Assembly: GCF_045679555.1 (NCBI RefSeq)
Contig: NC_092098.1
Coordinates: forward strand, 15,452,538-15,516,537
DNA: 64,000 nt
DNA from: Salvelinus alpinus
Taxonomy: Eukaryota > Chordata > Actinopteri > Salmoniformes > Salmonidae
Direction: 5' to 3'
Shown piece by piece: positions 27,701 to 38,534 of this stretch; the first letter of the stretch is position 1; each line of letters starts with the position of its first letter. The translations under genes and the position numbers were made by a program. A model generated the notes under the pieces. It was not told the DNA's origin, did no database searches, and saw nothing but the letters and a program-made list of their open reading frames with translations.

Positions 27701-30700
27701 GGTGAAAAAGGAGTACAGGAGGGTACAATGCACACACCCGAGGGCCCACACCATGTTGTGGGTCAGCGTGGCTAATGTGTTGTTACCTATCTACACCACC
27801 GGGGGTGCGGCCTGTCAGGAAGTCCAGGATCCAGTTGCAGAGGGAGGTGTTCAGTCCCAGAGTACTGAGCTTAGTGATGACCTTGGAGGGCACTATGGTG
27901 TTTAACGCTGAGCAATAGTCAATGAACAGCATTCTCACATAAGTGTTCTTGTCCAGCTGGGAGAGGGCAGTGTGGAGTGCAATTGCGATTATGTCATCTG
28001 TGGCCCTGTTGGGGCGGTATGCGAATTGGAGTGGGTCCAGGATGTCTGGGTTGAAGTTGTTGATGTGAGCCATGACCAGCCTTTCAAAACATTTCATGGC
28101 TAGATGTGAGTGCTACGGGGCGATAGTCATTGATACAAGTTACCTTGGCTTTCTAAGGCACAGGGAGTATGGTGTTCTGCATGAAACATGTAGATATTAC
28201 AGACTGGTTCAGGGAGAGGTTGAAAATGTCAGTGAAGACATTTGCCAGCTGGTCAGTGCATGCTCGGAGTACGCATCCTGGTAATCCGTCTGGCCCTGCG
28301 GCCTTGTGAATGTTGACCTGTTTAAAGGTCTTACTCATGTCAGCTTTGGAGAACGAGATCACACAGTCGCCCGGAACAGCTGGTGCTCTCATGCATGGTT
28401 CAGTGTGGCTTGCCTTGAAGCGAGAATAGAAGGCATTTAGCTCTCCTGGTAGGGTCACGTCACTGGGCAGTTCATTGTAATTCGTGTTAGTTTGCAAGCC
28501 CTGCCACATCTGACAAGCGTCAAAGCCGACGTAGGAAGATTCATTCCTTGCCCTGTATTGATGATTTTCCTGTTTGATGGCTCATCGGAGGGCGTAGTGG
28601 GATTTCTTTTAAGTGTCCCGATTAGTGTCCAGCTCCTTGAAAGCGGCAGTTCTAGCCTTTAGCTCAGTGTGGATGTTGCCTGTAATCCATGGCTTCTGGT
28701 TGGGATAAGGTGAATTTGGAAAGAATTCAGACCCCTTTACTTTTCAACATTTTGTTACGTTACAGCCTTATTCTAAATCTACACACAATACCCCAAAATG
28801 ACAAAAAAAAAAGAACTTTTTTTTATAGAAATGTTTGCACATTTATTAAAAATAACTGAAATATGACATTTACATAAGTATTCAGACCCTTACTCAGTAC
28901 TTTGTTGAAGCACCTTTGGCAGCAATTACAGCCTCAAGTCTTCTTGGGTATGACGCTACAAGCTTAGCACACTTGTATTTGGGGAGTTTATCCCATTCTT
29001 CTCTGCAGATCCTCTCAAGCTCTGTCAGGTTGGATGGGGAGCATCGCTGCACAGCTATTTTCAGGTCTCTCCAGAGATGTTTGATCGGGTTCAAGTCCGG
29101 GCTCTGGCTGGGCGACTAAAGGACATTCAGAGACTTGTCCCGAAGCCACTCCTGCGTGGTCTTGGCTGTGTGCTTAGGGTCGTTGTCCTGTTGGAAGGTG
29201 AACCTTTGCCCCAGTCGGAGGTCCTGAGTACTCTGGAGCAGGTTTTCATCAAGGATCTCTCTGTACTTTGCTCCGTTCATCTTTCCTAGGAGACTAGTCA
29301 GGATCGTATTCCCTGCTGCTAAAAAACATTCCCACAGCATGATATTGCTACCACCATGAATCACCGTAGGGATGGTGCCAGGTTTCCTCCAGACATGACG
29401 CTTGACACTCAGGCCAAAGAGTTCAATCTTAGTTTCATCAGACCAGATTACCTTGTTTCTCATGGTCTGAGAGTTCTTTATGTGCCTTTTGGCAAATTCC
29501 AAGCTGGATGTCATGTGCCTTTTACTGAGGAGTGGCTTCTGTCTGGCCACTCTACCATAAAGGCCTGATTGGTGGAGTGCTGCAGAGATGGTTGTACTTC
29601 TGGAAGGTTCTCCCATCTCCACAGAGGAACTCTGGAGCTCTGACCATCGGGTTCTTGGTCACCTCCCTGAATAAGGCCCTTCTCCCCCGATCGCTCTGTT
29701 TGGCCGGGCTAACAGCTCTAGGAAGAGTCTTGGTGGTTCCAAATGTCTTCCATTTAAGAATGATGGAGGCCACTGTGTTCTTCAATGCTGACAAAATGTT
29801 TTGGTACCGTTTCCCAGATCTGTGCCTCGACACAATCCTGTCTCGACACTCAACGGACAAGTCCTTCAACCTCATGGCTTAGTTTTTGCTCTGACATGCA
29901 CTGTCAACTGTGGGACCTTATATGGACAGGTGTGTGCCTTTCCAAATAAAGTCCAATCAATGGAATTTGCCACAGTTGACTTCAATAAAGTTGTAGAAAC
30001 ATCTCAAGGATGATCAATGGAAACAGGATGCACCTGAGCTCAATTTCAAGTTTCATAGCAAAGGGTCTGAATACTTTCGTAAATAAGTTTTTTTTTTTTT
30101 TTTTTTATAAATTTGCTAACATTTCTAGAAACCTGTATTTTCTTTGTTATTATGGGGTAGTGTGTAGATTGATTAGGATTTGTATTTTATTTAATACATT
30201 TTAGAATAAGGCTGTAACGTAACAAAATGTAGAAAAAGTCAAGGGGTCTGAATACTTTCTGAATGCACTGTATGTTCGTACAGTGACTTTGGGGACGATG
30301 TTGTCGATGCACTTATTAATAAAGCCACACAAAGACATGAGGACAGAGAAAGAGCGATTGACCTTAGGTTGAATGTTGACAGATAAAAATATGTGTGGGA
30401 TTGGAGTGGAATGATGGTTATGTCCATGTGTCCAAGTGAGAGTACATACCTTAGCCTCCGGGTCATTGATGAGCGAGTTCATATTTTCCTTTTCTTCAGA
30501 TTGTGAGCAGCTAGGAGGTGAAAGGAATCAGACTATCAGTTAGTTTTCATCTACACAAGTCAGGAGCATCTAATGATAACAGACACCATACATGGTGGGG
30601 GTGGGAGACTCACTTGAGGTTGATAGAGGCATAACGCAATGTGGCTCCTTCAAAATCCTTTAGGGTCTGATCAGCCATGGCATCTTCCTCCTGAATTTAA

Positions 30701-32357
30701 AACAACAGTAAGAAGTCAAAATCACCAATCAAATGTCTACAATTTCTACAAATGTCTACGTAAGCAGTTGATACCTAAACATTGAACATCTCAATGTTCA
30801 ATGTTTATGTAAAGGTTTTAAAACTGCATTGATGTTGGGCTTGTTTCAAGTAGTTGGCCCTTACCTTCCAGAACTCCTCGTCATTAAACCTGTTGGGGCG
30901 GGACTGGGTGAGACTATTCCACATCAACTGAAAATACAAAAAAGAGACAAGGCCCAATTAGAAAACTAAATCAGTTCGCACTAGCAGTGGGTGCTTAATG
31001 GAAATACAATGACTGTGCGGCACGGGCAGGCATTGAGTACCGGCAGATGGGTCAATGCACGTACAATCCACTTGCTCAGACAATTTTTTCTTCACAGTCC
31101 TGATACAGTATGTGGAACAATGTAGTCTTCTATCACATGGCAAGAACAATGTCCTCAACACATACACACAGCTCCCATCGCTCTATCCTCTAGCTCTCAC
31201 CGTTGGCTCCGCGTTGGGAGTGATGGCAGGGGAGGTACTGGAGGGTCTTTCTGGGGCTTCTCCCTCCTCTAGGGGAGAGGGGGCCTCCCACTGGGTGGTG
31301 CCTGTGGGGATGTGCCAGTAGTAGGTACCCGACTCGTCTCTGACCCGCATCCACCCTGCAGGCAGGTCTGTGTCCGTCTCAAATGCACTGCGGTCCCAGT
31401 AAGACTCTATACAACAAGGAGGAACGGTGAGATAAATATAAGATAACCCAGAACACAATTGGATTGTGTCCCACTTCCTGTTTGTGACAAAAACAAAGTG
31501 CAAATCTTACACAAAAACCTACATTCAAAGCCCATCCATTGTTAAGACATTTTGTTGCCCCGCTTACCTGGGTCACTGTCTGGCGTGCTGTTGGCTGTGC
31601 TGCCCTGAGACAGTGACATGCAACTGGAGTCCTCATCACTGGGTGCTGCATTTCTGCCCTGAAACAGCAGGCATGTGTTCTTCACTTCTCCACTGTCATA
31701 TGTCTGAGACTCACTGCTACTCTGCGCCTCAGACGAGTCCGTGTCCTTCTCTCCACTTGTTGGAAGTAGTAGAGACTCTTCCTCATCCCCATCCTCTTTC
31801 TCTTCTTCCTCCTTCCCATGAGGGGTCTCTGAGGTGTCGATCAGCAGAGGCTCATTCAGGTCAGAGCAGAGGGACCTCAGGGTCTTAGAAGAAGGGTTCT
31901 GCTCACTGTCTTCCTCCTGCTGGTCCATCACTAAAGAGTTATGGTTGGGGTTTCCATCTGGGCTCTCGTTGTGATTCAAATCCTGGTCAGAATTTATATT
32001 CTGGTCCTGCTGCCTCTCTGCCACTTTGCGAAGTTGATTCTGACCCTCCTTGAGCCACTTGGCATTGGTCCCGGTGCAGTGCTGTCCTTGCTCGTTCTCC
32101 TGGTTCCGGACCCTCTCCTCCTCTCTCTGTTGACTGGACTCTTCCTCATCGATGCAATTGCTACCCATGGTGCCATTCAGCAGGTCCAAAGGTGTGGATG
32201 TGGCATAGTTGTGGCGCTTCTTGGTGGAGGAGGTGGTGGTGCCTTTGGCCTTCTTGCTCAGGTCAGAATCAAACTGAGGGGAGCGGAGGTCAAGGGTCAG
32301 CGAGGATGGCAAGCATGTGTTCTCATTGGCCAGGTCGGAGGTCTTCTCCAAAGACAT
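16950..32357 (-). CDS. apbb1: Fe65 adaptor: amyloid beta precursor protein-binding family B member 1
   Basis: Fe65 proteins bind the cytoplasmic NPTY motif of APP through PTB2 and link it to nuclear and cytoskeletal partners. Thirteen coding exons (5' to 3'): 32357-31568, 31406-31201, 30927-30865, 30690-30614, 30510-30450, 26573-26427, 26338-26211, 25040-24926, 24760-24676, 21720-21640, 18475-18360, 18209-18033, 17111-16950. All join in phase to 735 codons plus TGA, close to the roughly 710 residues of mammalian Fe65. Order of parts: acidic N-terminus (1-263) with [16 protein letters not shown] domain (about 277-306), PTB1 (about 400-555), PTB2 (about 558-680) and a C-terminal tail ending [11 protein letters not shown]. 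Introns carry L2, Tc1, hAT-derived and RSg-1 insertions. The exon ending at 26211 needs a GC donor. Identification rests on motif recall; apbb2 and apbb3 fit less well. Confidence 0.93.
18507..19368 (+). mobile_element. L2-type LINE, 5'-truncated copy 1
   Basis: A 213-residue open frame (18578-19219) encodes the C-terminal reverse-transcriptase region of an L2-like LINE, including [14 protein letters not shown] and [10 protein letters not shown]-run at 19238-19249 and the classic tail gcgtctgctaaatgacttaa follow. The translation is identical to the C-terminal part of copy 2 at 35767-36968. It is antisense to apbb1, with its truncated 5' end about 31 bases upstream of an apbb1 splice acceptor. 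Confidence 0.92.
19390..21189 (+). mobile_element. Tc1-type transposon (copy C), SINE-interrupted
   Basis: Termini are cagtgcattcggaaagcatc and the matching aatgcactg, each flanked by TA. Transposase remnants include [16 protein letters not shown]-like coding around 20455-20510 with in-frame stops. A SINE splits the element at about 20085-20364. Related to copies E and H. Confidence 0.9.
20085..20364 (-). mobile_element. tRNA-derived SINE inside Tc1 copy C
   Basis: On the minus strand it starts ggggcggcaatggttagcgt and continues with a box B-like gctagatcgagtcacc, then a SINE body with tgacaaggtaaaaatctgtc. It interrupts the Tc1 sequence between cagacgg and gaagccactcc, so it inserted after the Tc1. 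Confidence 0.75.
21841..22765 (+). mobile_element. hAT-type element, 5' part with decayed transposase-like sequence
   Basis: Starts tagggatggaacagcatg, a typical hAT terminus. Around 22530-22765 it encodes decayed ZBED/hAT transposase-like protein: [18 protein letters not shown] then [17 protein letters not shown], the latter matching the STDSWTS motif of such proteins. Upstream frames are broken by stops. The sequence runs straight into the 35-bp minisatellite. Confidence 0.7.
22766..24489 (+). repeat. 35-bp minisatellite (about 49 units)
   Basis: The unit begins cactatgtactggaagctac and continues ctcactgtgctggtt, 35 bases in all, repeated head to tail with very few differences. Because 35 is not a multiple of 3 and the unit has no stop in any forward frame, all three plus-strand frames stay open for 530-670 codons. 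These are not genes. A central block (about 23601-24035) has cgctatg instead of cactatg. Two early units read cacaatg, and the last units read gatggtt. It lies in the apbb1 intron between the two PTB domains. Confidence 0.97.
24490..24669 (+). mobile_element. hAT-type element, 3' continuation and a second terminus
   Basis: Directly after the array the frame reads [20 protein letters not shown], which continues the ZBED/hAT transposase after STDSWTS. At 24649-24667 a terminus-like tagggatgtaatggtacag appears in the same orientation as the left end at 21841. It may therefore belong to another copy or a rearranged element. It stops about 7 bases from the apbb1 exon end at 24676. Confidence 0.6.
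24676..26573 (-). CDS. apbb1: apbb1 exons encoding PTB1
   Basis: Four exons. The first begins [17 protein letters not shown] where mammals have [12 protein letters not shown]. Later motifs are [33 protein letters not shown] and [19 protein letters not shown], all diagnostic of Fe65 PTB1. Between VGRDNGR and DFAYVAR, mammals can splice in a 6-nt neuronal mini-exon. I did not locate it here, and the donor at 26210 reads GCCAGT rather than GT. The first acceptor at 26574 lies about 4 bases from an RSg-1 LINE end. Confidence 0.9.
25310..25821 (+). mobile_element. Short Tc1/Tc3-type element (copy D), non-autonomous
   Basis: Inverted ends attgagtgtacaaacattaa and ttaatgttttgtacagtg are flanked by TA. 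The 512-bp body contains a relic of an HTH DNA-binding region ([19 protein letters not shown]) but no catalytic domain. It lies in an apbb1 intron. Confidence 0.82.
26579..30330 (-). mobile_element. RSg-1-type LINE, interrupted by a Tc1 element
   Basis: On the minus strand it runs from about 30330 to 26579. Reverse transcriptase motifs include [17 protein letters not shown] (27783-28097) and [18 protein letters not shown] (27303-27632). Frameshifts separate them. The 3' end, caaatcaatttttatttgtc on the plus strand, lies 4 bases from an apbb1 splice acceptor. A Tc1 element occupies 28708-30270 within it, so this LINE inserted first. It has the same orientation as apbb1. Confidence 0.88.
28708..30270 (-). 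mobile_element. Tc1-type transposon (copy E) nested in RSg-1
   Basis: The right end gaatgcactg is followed by TA; the left end is eroded but still shows aaagaattcagaccccttta. The minus strand encodes transposase in three broken pieces: an HTH part at 29552-29875, a catalytic part at 29116-29622 with [12 protein letters not shown] and [20 protein letters not shown], and a C-terminal part at 28894-29094. Frameshifts and a stop inactivate it. Confidence 0.92.
31201..31406 (-). CDS. apbb1: apbb1 exon encoding the WW domain
   Basis: Encodes [20 protein letters not shown] followed by [10 protein letters not shown]. The two signature Trp residues and the YYW aromatic block of the Fe65 WW domain are intact. 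In mammals this domain binds proline-rich ligands such as Mena. Acceptor and donor are canonical. Confidence 0.95.
31568..32357 (-). CDS. apbb1: apbb1 first coding exon (acidic N-terminal region)
   Basis: The ATG at 32357 is chosen because an acceptor (cccaacag) precedes it at 32377, making 32376-32358 5' UTR; an upstream in-frame ATG at 32423 would lie inside the intron. The exon encodes a low-complexity Glu/Ser/Asp-rich region with [14 protein letters not shown] near residue 100 and [14 protein letters not shown] near its end. Both match the conserved islands of the Fe65 N-terminus. It ends at the donor GTAAGC in phase 1. Confidence 0.92.
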
Positions 32358-33160
32358 GGCAGAGAGCTTAGCGCCACTGTTGGGAAGTGGGGGAAACAGA
32401 AAATCAGGCCTAAAGACTAACATGGGTGTTTGTCTACGACAGCATACACAACTGTGTGGAGACAGAGTTCATGTATCAGTGTTTAAATGGTCTGCATTAA
32501 ATAGATCTAATTTGAGTCTCATCTGATTTCTAAAATGTAGCATAAATATGATTGCAACCTGTTAACTACTAGCAAAGCTTGGCATGCAGTGATTTCAGCT
32601 CCTCCCAGTTGGACTCCAAGGCTGTGCAAGCAACACAAACTATAGAATAGCTAAAGTTAGGTAAAAGCCCACACTAACGTTACATGTTAAGCTAGCTGAC
32701 GTTGGCTCGTAAAGGCCCACTGCATGTCTAGCTCGTTGCAAGCCTGTAAGCAAGTTAAATGCTACTATGCACAAAAAAATTAGGGGCAGAGGACATGTCA
32801 TCTTGCGAGCTAGTTTGCCCTACATAAACAATGTTTGGAATATTTGTTTGTTAGCTAACGTTAGCTACCTAAATTAGCTGCCTAGTTTGCTAGCTAAAGC
32901 TGCCAAAATTTAAGAAAAAAAAGCTATCAATACTTATATTAAACCACGTATGGCACACATATTAGCTAACTATATATTTATATTTTGTATAATAGCCTAG
33001 AAGCCGTCAAATGCATCACATTAGCTAGTTAGCTCGAGTTACTAGAAAGCTGTTTGCTAGCTAGCTAGCTACAGTAACGTTAGTTGTGACTCTCGTAGCA
33101 CTATCATTCTCCAGTTATAAACACACCCTTGTCTTGGGTGCCAGCGACATGGTAACTTAC

Positions 33161-33300
33161 CCTGAATTGTATTTTCCACGCCTTTATTTCAGTGGTAAAT
33201 AGATAAATGTAATGGTTTGCGACATCGAAGACGTCGTGGAACGAAAACAATTTTGTGAACCGCAACAGCTGCAAAAAACGTCACTCGTGAACGTCATTCC
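33161..33300 (-). promoter_or_regulatory. apbb1: apbb1 noncoding first exon and promoter-proximal region
   Basis: A strong donor (cagg then GTAAGT, exon end 33161) marks a noncoding exon upstream of the ATG-bearing exon. Around it are three CRE-like sites: gacgtc at 33230-33235, and cgtca at 33279-33283 and 33292-33296 (TGACG on the gene strand). The transcription start is inferred to lie near 33250-33300. No TATA box was recognised. Confidence 0.55.
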
Positions 33301-33305
33301 GTAGA

Positions 33306-33915
33306 TTCGAAATTATCCGCTGCATGATTTCCAAATTTGTGGCTATTGATGATATCTGCGTTTTCTGTGAAAAAGAAGGTGAGAATCTGTCTCACTTGTT
33401 CTTTGAATGTAAATTTGTGTCAGAATTTTGGGGAAACCTTGCAAAGTACTTATTTAGCATTATGAACACTGCCTATATTTTTAACATAAAATATATAATA
33501 TGTTACTATTGCAATGATAACAAAACCACTGAAATGATTGTTAATTTTTCTATTCTTGTTGCCAAATACTTTATACACAAACAAAGATTCCAAAATTCTA
33601 TACCAAAATTACCAATTTTTCTGATTGAATTTAATTATCTTATTGAAACATTAACTCCTAGTGAATAACAACAAGAATAACATCTTCATGAAGCATTATA
33701 ATAAGATATTTTCAGAGTGAATATAATTGCACTTAAATTGTTTATTTTTTGTATTATTTTAATTTTATTTTTTGTATGTTTGAGTATTGTTAATACCTGT
33801 GTTTGGTTTGCTAGACATGTTTGATGTAGCAATGTAAGTTGATTTTTGTATTATGATTTTTTTTTTATATACAAAAAATACAACAAAAAATAATAATAAT
33901 AAAGAAAATTTTAAG
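33306..33915 (+). mobile_element. L1/Tx1-type LINE 3' tail
   Basis: An open frame (33324-33668) encodes the C-terminal zinc-knuckle region of an L1/Tx1-like ORF2: CVFCEKEGENLSHLFFEC, giving C-x2-C-x7-H-x4-C, followed by FW and a helical tail with KYFIHKQRF. A 3' UTR and an A-rich aataataataaag end follow. It is strongly 5'-truncated and lies head to head with apbb1. Confidence 0.75.
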
Positions 33916-34084
33916 AAAAAGTAGGCGCTGCTGCAGGCCACTGACAATGCAGACCTAGGATCAGCGTTACCCTCCTACATTTAAACCTTTGCTGTTATGG
34001 AAAACATTTTAAAGCTGATCTTATAACAGTGTGTAGGAGCTTCGTCCTCTGTAAATAATAATAGTCAGACAAGCCAAAGATCAG

Positions 34085-34200
34085 AGGTGAGTAGTGTACG
34101 GAAAATATGTTATTTAGATGTAATTTACTCAAGTAAAAGTAGCCCTCTTAAGAAACTACTCGTAAGCATAAAGAAGTATCAGAAAACTACTTAAAGGACA
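34085..34200. mobile_element. hAT-MITE remnant
   Basis: The sequence gtaatttactcaagtaaaag and nearby aagtatcagaaaactactta resemble the body of the hAT MITE at 38535-39132, but no clean ends are visible. Confidence 0.35.
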
Positions 34201-34469
34201 AGTCAGCCCCTTTTAACATTTGGTTGGTTATTATGAAGCATTTAGTGATGTCCAACACAGTTTTAGTGTAATTTTATGATTTCATGTCTATTAACTGTTT
34301 AGTGATGAGGAAAACCGGAAATTGCTTCACTGTGACGTTTTTGAATAAAATCCATGAGGTGACTTTAAATTATGGACAGTCATTTTCAGCGATTTATAAT
34401 AACCTGTCTGTAGTTGTGATTATAATGGAACTCCCTGCAATTTGTTGCTCAGGCTGTCTTTGTCTAATA

Positions 34470-35228
34470 ATATCTGTAAACTGGGTGACTGAAGTCTTTG
34501 ACAATTCTTTGGGCTTCCTCTGACACTGCCTGGTATAGAGGTCCTGGATGGCAGGAAGTTTGGCCCCAGTGATGTACTGGACCGTAGGCACTGCCCTCTG
34601 TAGTGCCTTACGGTGCAATGCCGAGCAGTTGCCATACCAGGTGGTGATGCAACCAGTCAGGATGCTCTAGATGGTGCAGTTGTAGAACTTTTTGAGGATC
34701 TGGGGACCCATGCCAAATCTTTTCAGTCTCCTGAGGGGGAAAAGGGTGTTGTCGTGCCCTCTTCACAACTGTCTTGGGGTATTTGGACAATGATAGCTTG
34801 TTGGGGAAGTGGACACCAAGGAACTTGAAACTCTCGACCCACTCCACTTCAGTCCCGTCGATGTTAATGGGGGCCTGTTCGGCCCTCCTTTTCCTGTAGT
34901 CCACGATCAGCTCCTTTGTCTTACTCGCATTGAGAGAGATGCTGTTGTCCTGGCACCACACTGCCAGGTCTCTGATCTCCTCCCTATAGGCTGTCTTATC
35001 ATTGTCGGTGATGAGGCCTACCACTGTTGTGTCGTCAGCAAACTTAATGATGGTGTTGGAGTTGTGCTTGGCACGCAGTCGTGGGTGAACAGGGAGTACA
35101 GGAGGGAACTAAGCATGCACCCCTGAGGGGTCCCAGTGTTAAGGATAAGCGTGGCAGATGTGTTGTTGCCTACCCTTACCACCTGGGGGAGGCCCTTCAG
35201 GATGTCCAGGATCTAGTTGCAGAGGGAG
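34470..35228 (-). mobile_element. RSg-1-type LINE fragment
   Basis: The minus strand encodes the end of the reverse-transcriptase ORF: SLNASKTKELIVDYRKRRAE and [20 protein letters not shown] (34608-35024), then a shorter basic tail (34394-34635). Both the 3' UTR and the 5' half are missing. Confidence 0.8.
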
Positions 35229-35538
35229 GTTATTTTTGAGTCTATTGCAGTTGGTTGATGACAATTACATGAACATATATTCAGCATAATGCAAGCATTA
35301 TCATATATTTACAACCCGAAAGTAATGTGAAATGTACTCATAATTTATGACATACTGTAAGCAATATATTTAGACTAAGCTTAATCTGGGCTTGATAGCC
35401 AGCTAGCTAAGCTAACTGCAGGCTAACTAGGCGGAGCGTTGCATCATGGGAGACGAAATGCACCCTAGGAATCGTAATATGCTGTAGAGGGCAATACAGA
35501 AGCTTAAAAATGACAAAAACAAGAAATCGTGCAGTAAG

Positions 35539-37160
35539 ACTGTTAAGGATTTTATGTATAATGACTAAATGATGTATACATTTAAAAGTAATGATAGGAC
35601 TGTAACTAACATAATTCTACCCTGTCTGATGAAGAATGTTTATACATAGGCAAAGAGGAAGTGTTAACAGACAACTTGTGACCACTGTGAAACTAACAGG
35701 AAATATGTCTCGTCCCCATCCAGGGAGGGGAGAAACCGTTGGGCTTGCAGTAGATTGTGTAACATGTTACATTTACATTTACATTTAAGTCATTTAGCAG
35801 ACGCTCTTATCCAGAGCGACTTACAAATTGGTGCATTCACCTTATGATATCCAGTGGAACAACCACTTTACAATAGTGCATCTAACTCTTTTAAGGGGGG
35901 GGGGGGGGTTAGAAGGATTACTTTATCCTATCCTAGGTATTCCTTAAAGAGGTGGGGTTTCAGGTGTCTCCGGAAGGTGGTGATTGACTCCGCTGACCTG
36001 GCGTCGTGAGGGAGTTTGTTCCACCATTGGGGTGCCAGAGCAGCGAACAGTTTTGACTGGGCTGAGCGGGAACTGTACTTCCTCAGAGGTAGGGAGGCGA
36101 GCAGGCCAGAGGTGGATGAACGCAGTGCCCTTGTTTGGGTGTAGGGCCTGATCAGAGCCTGAAGGTACGGAGGTGCCGTTCCCCTCACAGCTCCGTAGGC
36201 AAGCACCATGGTCTTGTAGCGGATGCGAGCTTCAACTGGAAGCCAGTGGAGAGAGCGGAGGAGCGGGGTGACGTGAGAGAACTTGGGAAAGTTGAACACC
36301 AGACGGGCTGCGGCGTTCTGGATGAGTTGTAGGGGTTTAATGGCACAGGCAGGGAGCCCAGCCAACAGCGAGTTGCAGTAATCCAGACGGGAGATGACAA
36401 GTGCCTGGATTAGGACCTGCGCCGCTTCCTGCGTGAGGCAGGGTCGTACTCTGCGAATGTTGTAGAGCATGAACCTACAGGAACGGGTCACCGCCTTGAT
36501 GTTAGTTGAGAACGACAGGGTGTTGTCCAGGATCACGCCAAGGTTCTTAGCACTCTGGGAGGAGGACACAATGGAGTTGTCAACCGTGATGGCGAGATCA
36601 TGGAACGGGCAGTCCTTCCCCGGGAGGAAGAGCAGCTCCGTCTTGCCGAGGTTCAGCTTGAGGTGGTGATCCGTCATCCACACTGATATGTCTGCCAGAC
36701 ATGCAGAGATGCGATTCACCACCTGGTTATCAGAGGGGGGAAAGGAGAAGATTAATTGTGTGTCGTCTGCATAGCAATGATAGGAGAGACCATGTGAGGA
36801 TATGACAGAGCCAAGTGACTTGGTGTATAGCGAGAATAGGAGAGGGCCTAGAACAGAGCCCTGGGGGACACCAGTGGTGAGAGCACGTGGTGCGGAGACA
36901 GATTCTCGCCACGCCACCTGGTAGGAGCGACCTGTCAGGTAGGACGCAATCCAAGCGTGGGCTTGTTGTAGCATATGATAAGCAATGTAGGCATAGGAGA
37001 AGACTTGTAAAACAGCATTGTCATTGTTAGAGAGGAGGGGCATTTATGACGAAATGTGAGGTATATAAACCTATGTGCATGGTATGATTGGCAGAGCTCT
37101 CGGGAATAAACATTCTGACTATTGTGACTGGCCTCTGTTTCATTTCAACCAGAACCTTAC
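35539..37160 (+). mobile_element. Solo-LTR-like element interrupted by an L2 LINE
   Basis: The segment starts tgttaaggattttatg and ends aaccttaca, giving short inverted ends of TGT...ACA type. Near the right end it contains a TATA-like tatataaa (about 37064) and a polyadenylation-like aataaa (about 37106), the arrangement of an LTR. No internal coding region or second LTR was seen, and no clear target duplication. An L2 LINE occupies about 35767-36968 inside it. Confidence 0.5.
35767..36968 (-). mobile_element. L2-type LINE, 5'-truncated copy 2
   Basis: The minus-strand open frame includes GVPQGSVLGPLLFSLYTKSL, the catalytic core YADDTQLIFSFPP, and [20 protein letters not shown]. The C-terminal 213 residues equal those of copy 1. 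The open frame extends past the element's 5' end into flanking DNA at its N-terminus. A G-run at 35895-35908 and repeats of acattt at the tail end are present. The RT domain is uninterrupted, which marks it as young. Confidence 0.93.
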
Positions 37161-38534
37161 AAACTCTGGGCTACAGACAGAGTATTTCATTGAAGTTCAG
37201 TTTATGAACCTGGGGAACATAATTCCATTAACAAAGACTAACAAAGAAAGGGCAACAAATGTTTAGCAAATCTTACAGCAGTACTAATAACAGCATAATA
37301 ACTGGTGATAGAGTGGCAGAATTGCCTACTAACAAATTTAGTTTGGTAATTGTTATACCATATGGTAAACTGTAACAGCAAACAGAAAGAACAACAACTT
37401 AGTGTAATTGATTTGACATTAATTTATTATTTCAGCCTGCCAGCACTATGACCAGCACCAGTTGTTGACAGTGAACATAATGTCCCTCCCGGGAACATGC
37501 TACTTCAAGTACAGCCCACAGAGAGTAACTAGAAAAGTAATAGTGACTAGTGACCCTTACTTAAAAAGATTGCAGTCTCCGTGCAGTTTAACAGCAGTTA
37601 TTCTGAAATTACTGCGTCCAAAATACCACAGTCGACTGCAGTTGCTGCACTTTTACTGCATTTTCAAAACTGCAGTCTTTTTTTGTAAGGGGAAAATGTG
37701 CTTAAAGATGCACTATGCAGAAATCGCTCTGCCATTTACTGGTTGCTAAAATTCTAATAGTTTGCCTAATTGAATTTTATGTGACAAAACAAACACGTTT
37801 AGTTTAGAGAATCATTGTACCATCTGAACCGCTGTGAAATATTTTTTCCATAACCAAAAATATTGTATTTTCAACTGTTTGAAACTGGTGTACAAAACCA
37901 AAAATAAAAGACACAAAAACGAAAGTAAAAAATGGGGAGCATAGAAATAGCTCACAAAGAACAGATCTACCGCTTCTTAGACATATCATTCTTAGACTTG
38001 CTTTCAATTAGAATGACAGATCTATAACTCACATTTCTATGTGAATTTTTGTTGGGTCACCCAAAAAGGTACATATTGCAGCTTTAAGTACATGTTACTT
38101 GTAGAGCGTTACTACCCACTGCTGCCAAAGATAGGCATGGGATTGGGTCTCTAGACTGTCAAGCAGTGTTTGTGGTGTCTTTTATCAAGAACTTAGCTGG
38201 CTAACTAGCTACTCCCCTTTATTTCAATTCCATAAATCTTAGTAGGCCTAACCCTAATTCTTGCATGAACCTCTGGACAAAACCCTGAGTCCTGGGCTAT
38301 GCTACACATAAATTGATTTAAAGAATGTCAAAATCACTAACAATTGTAGTCTATTTAATGACATGTACAGCTTTTCTAACACACACAATGAAAATGTTGC
38401 ATTGGAACCAAATCCTGTGCACTAGTTAGGTACTGTATCATGTGAATAATGTTCTTATTATTTGTACCTGAGGGGATCTGTAGGCCTTTTAGGATGCATT
38501 ATTTTATATCGTTTCATTGTAGTAGACCTACTAC
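37161..38534. other. Intergenic stretch, nothing recognised
   Basis: No exon or clear element is visible. A minus-strand AATAAA at 38218-38223 could end the kinase transcript, about 1.0 kb past its stop codon. Confidence 0.35.

Noticed and set aside
31941-32420. 159-codon plus-strand ORF
   Set aside because: Antisense of the acidic apbb1 exon; the Leu/Val-rich product is the complement of Glu/Asp-rich codons.
32357-32423. Upstream in-frame ATG for apbb1 (MLVFRPDFLF...)
   Set aside because: A good splice acceptor lies between it and the chosen ATG, so it falls in the intron.
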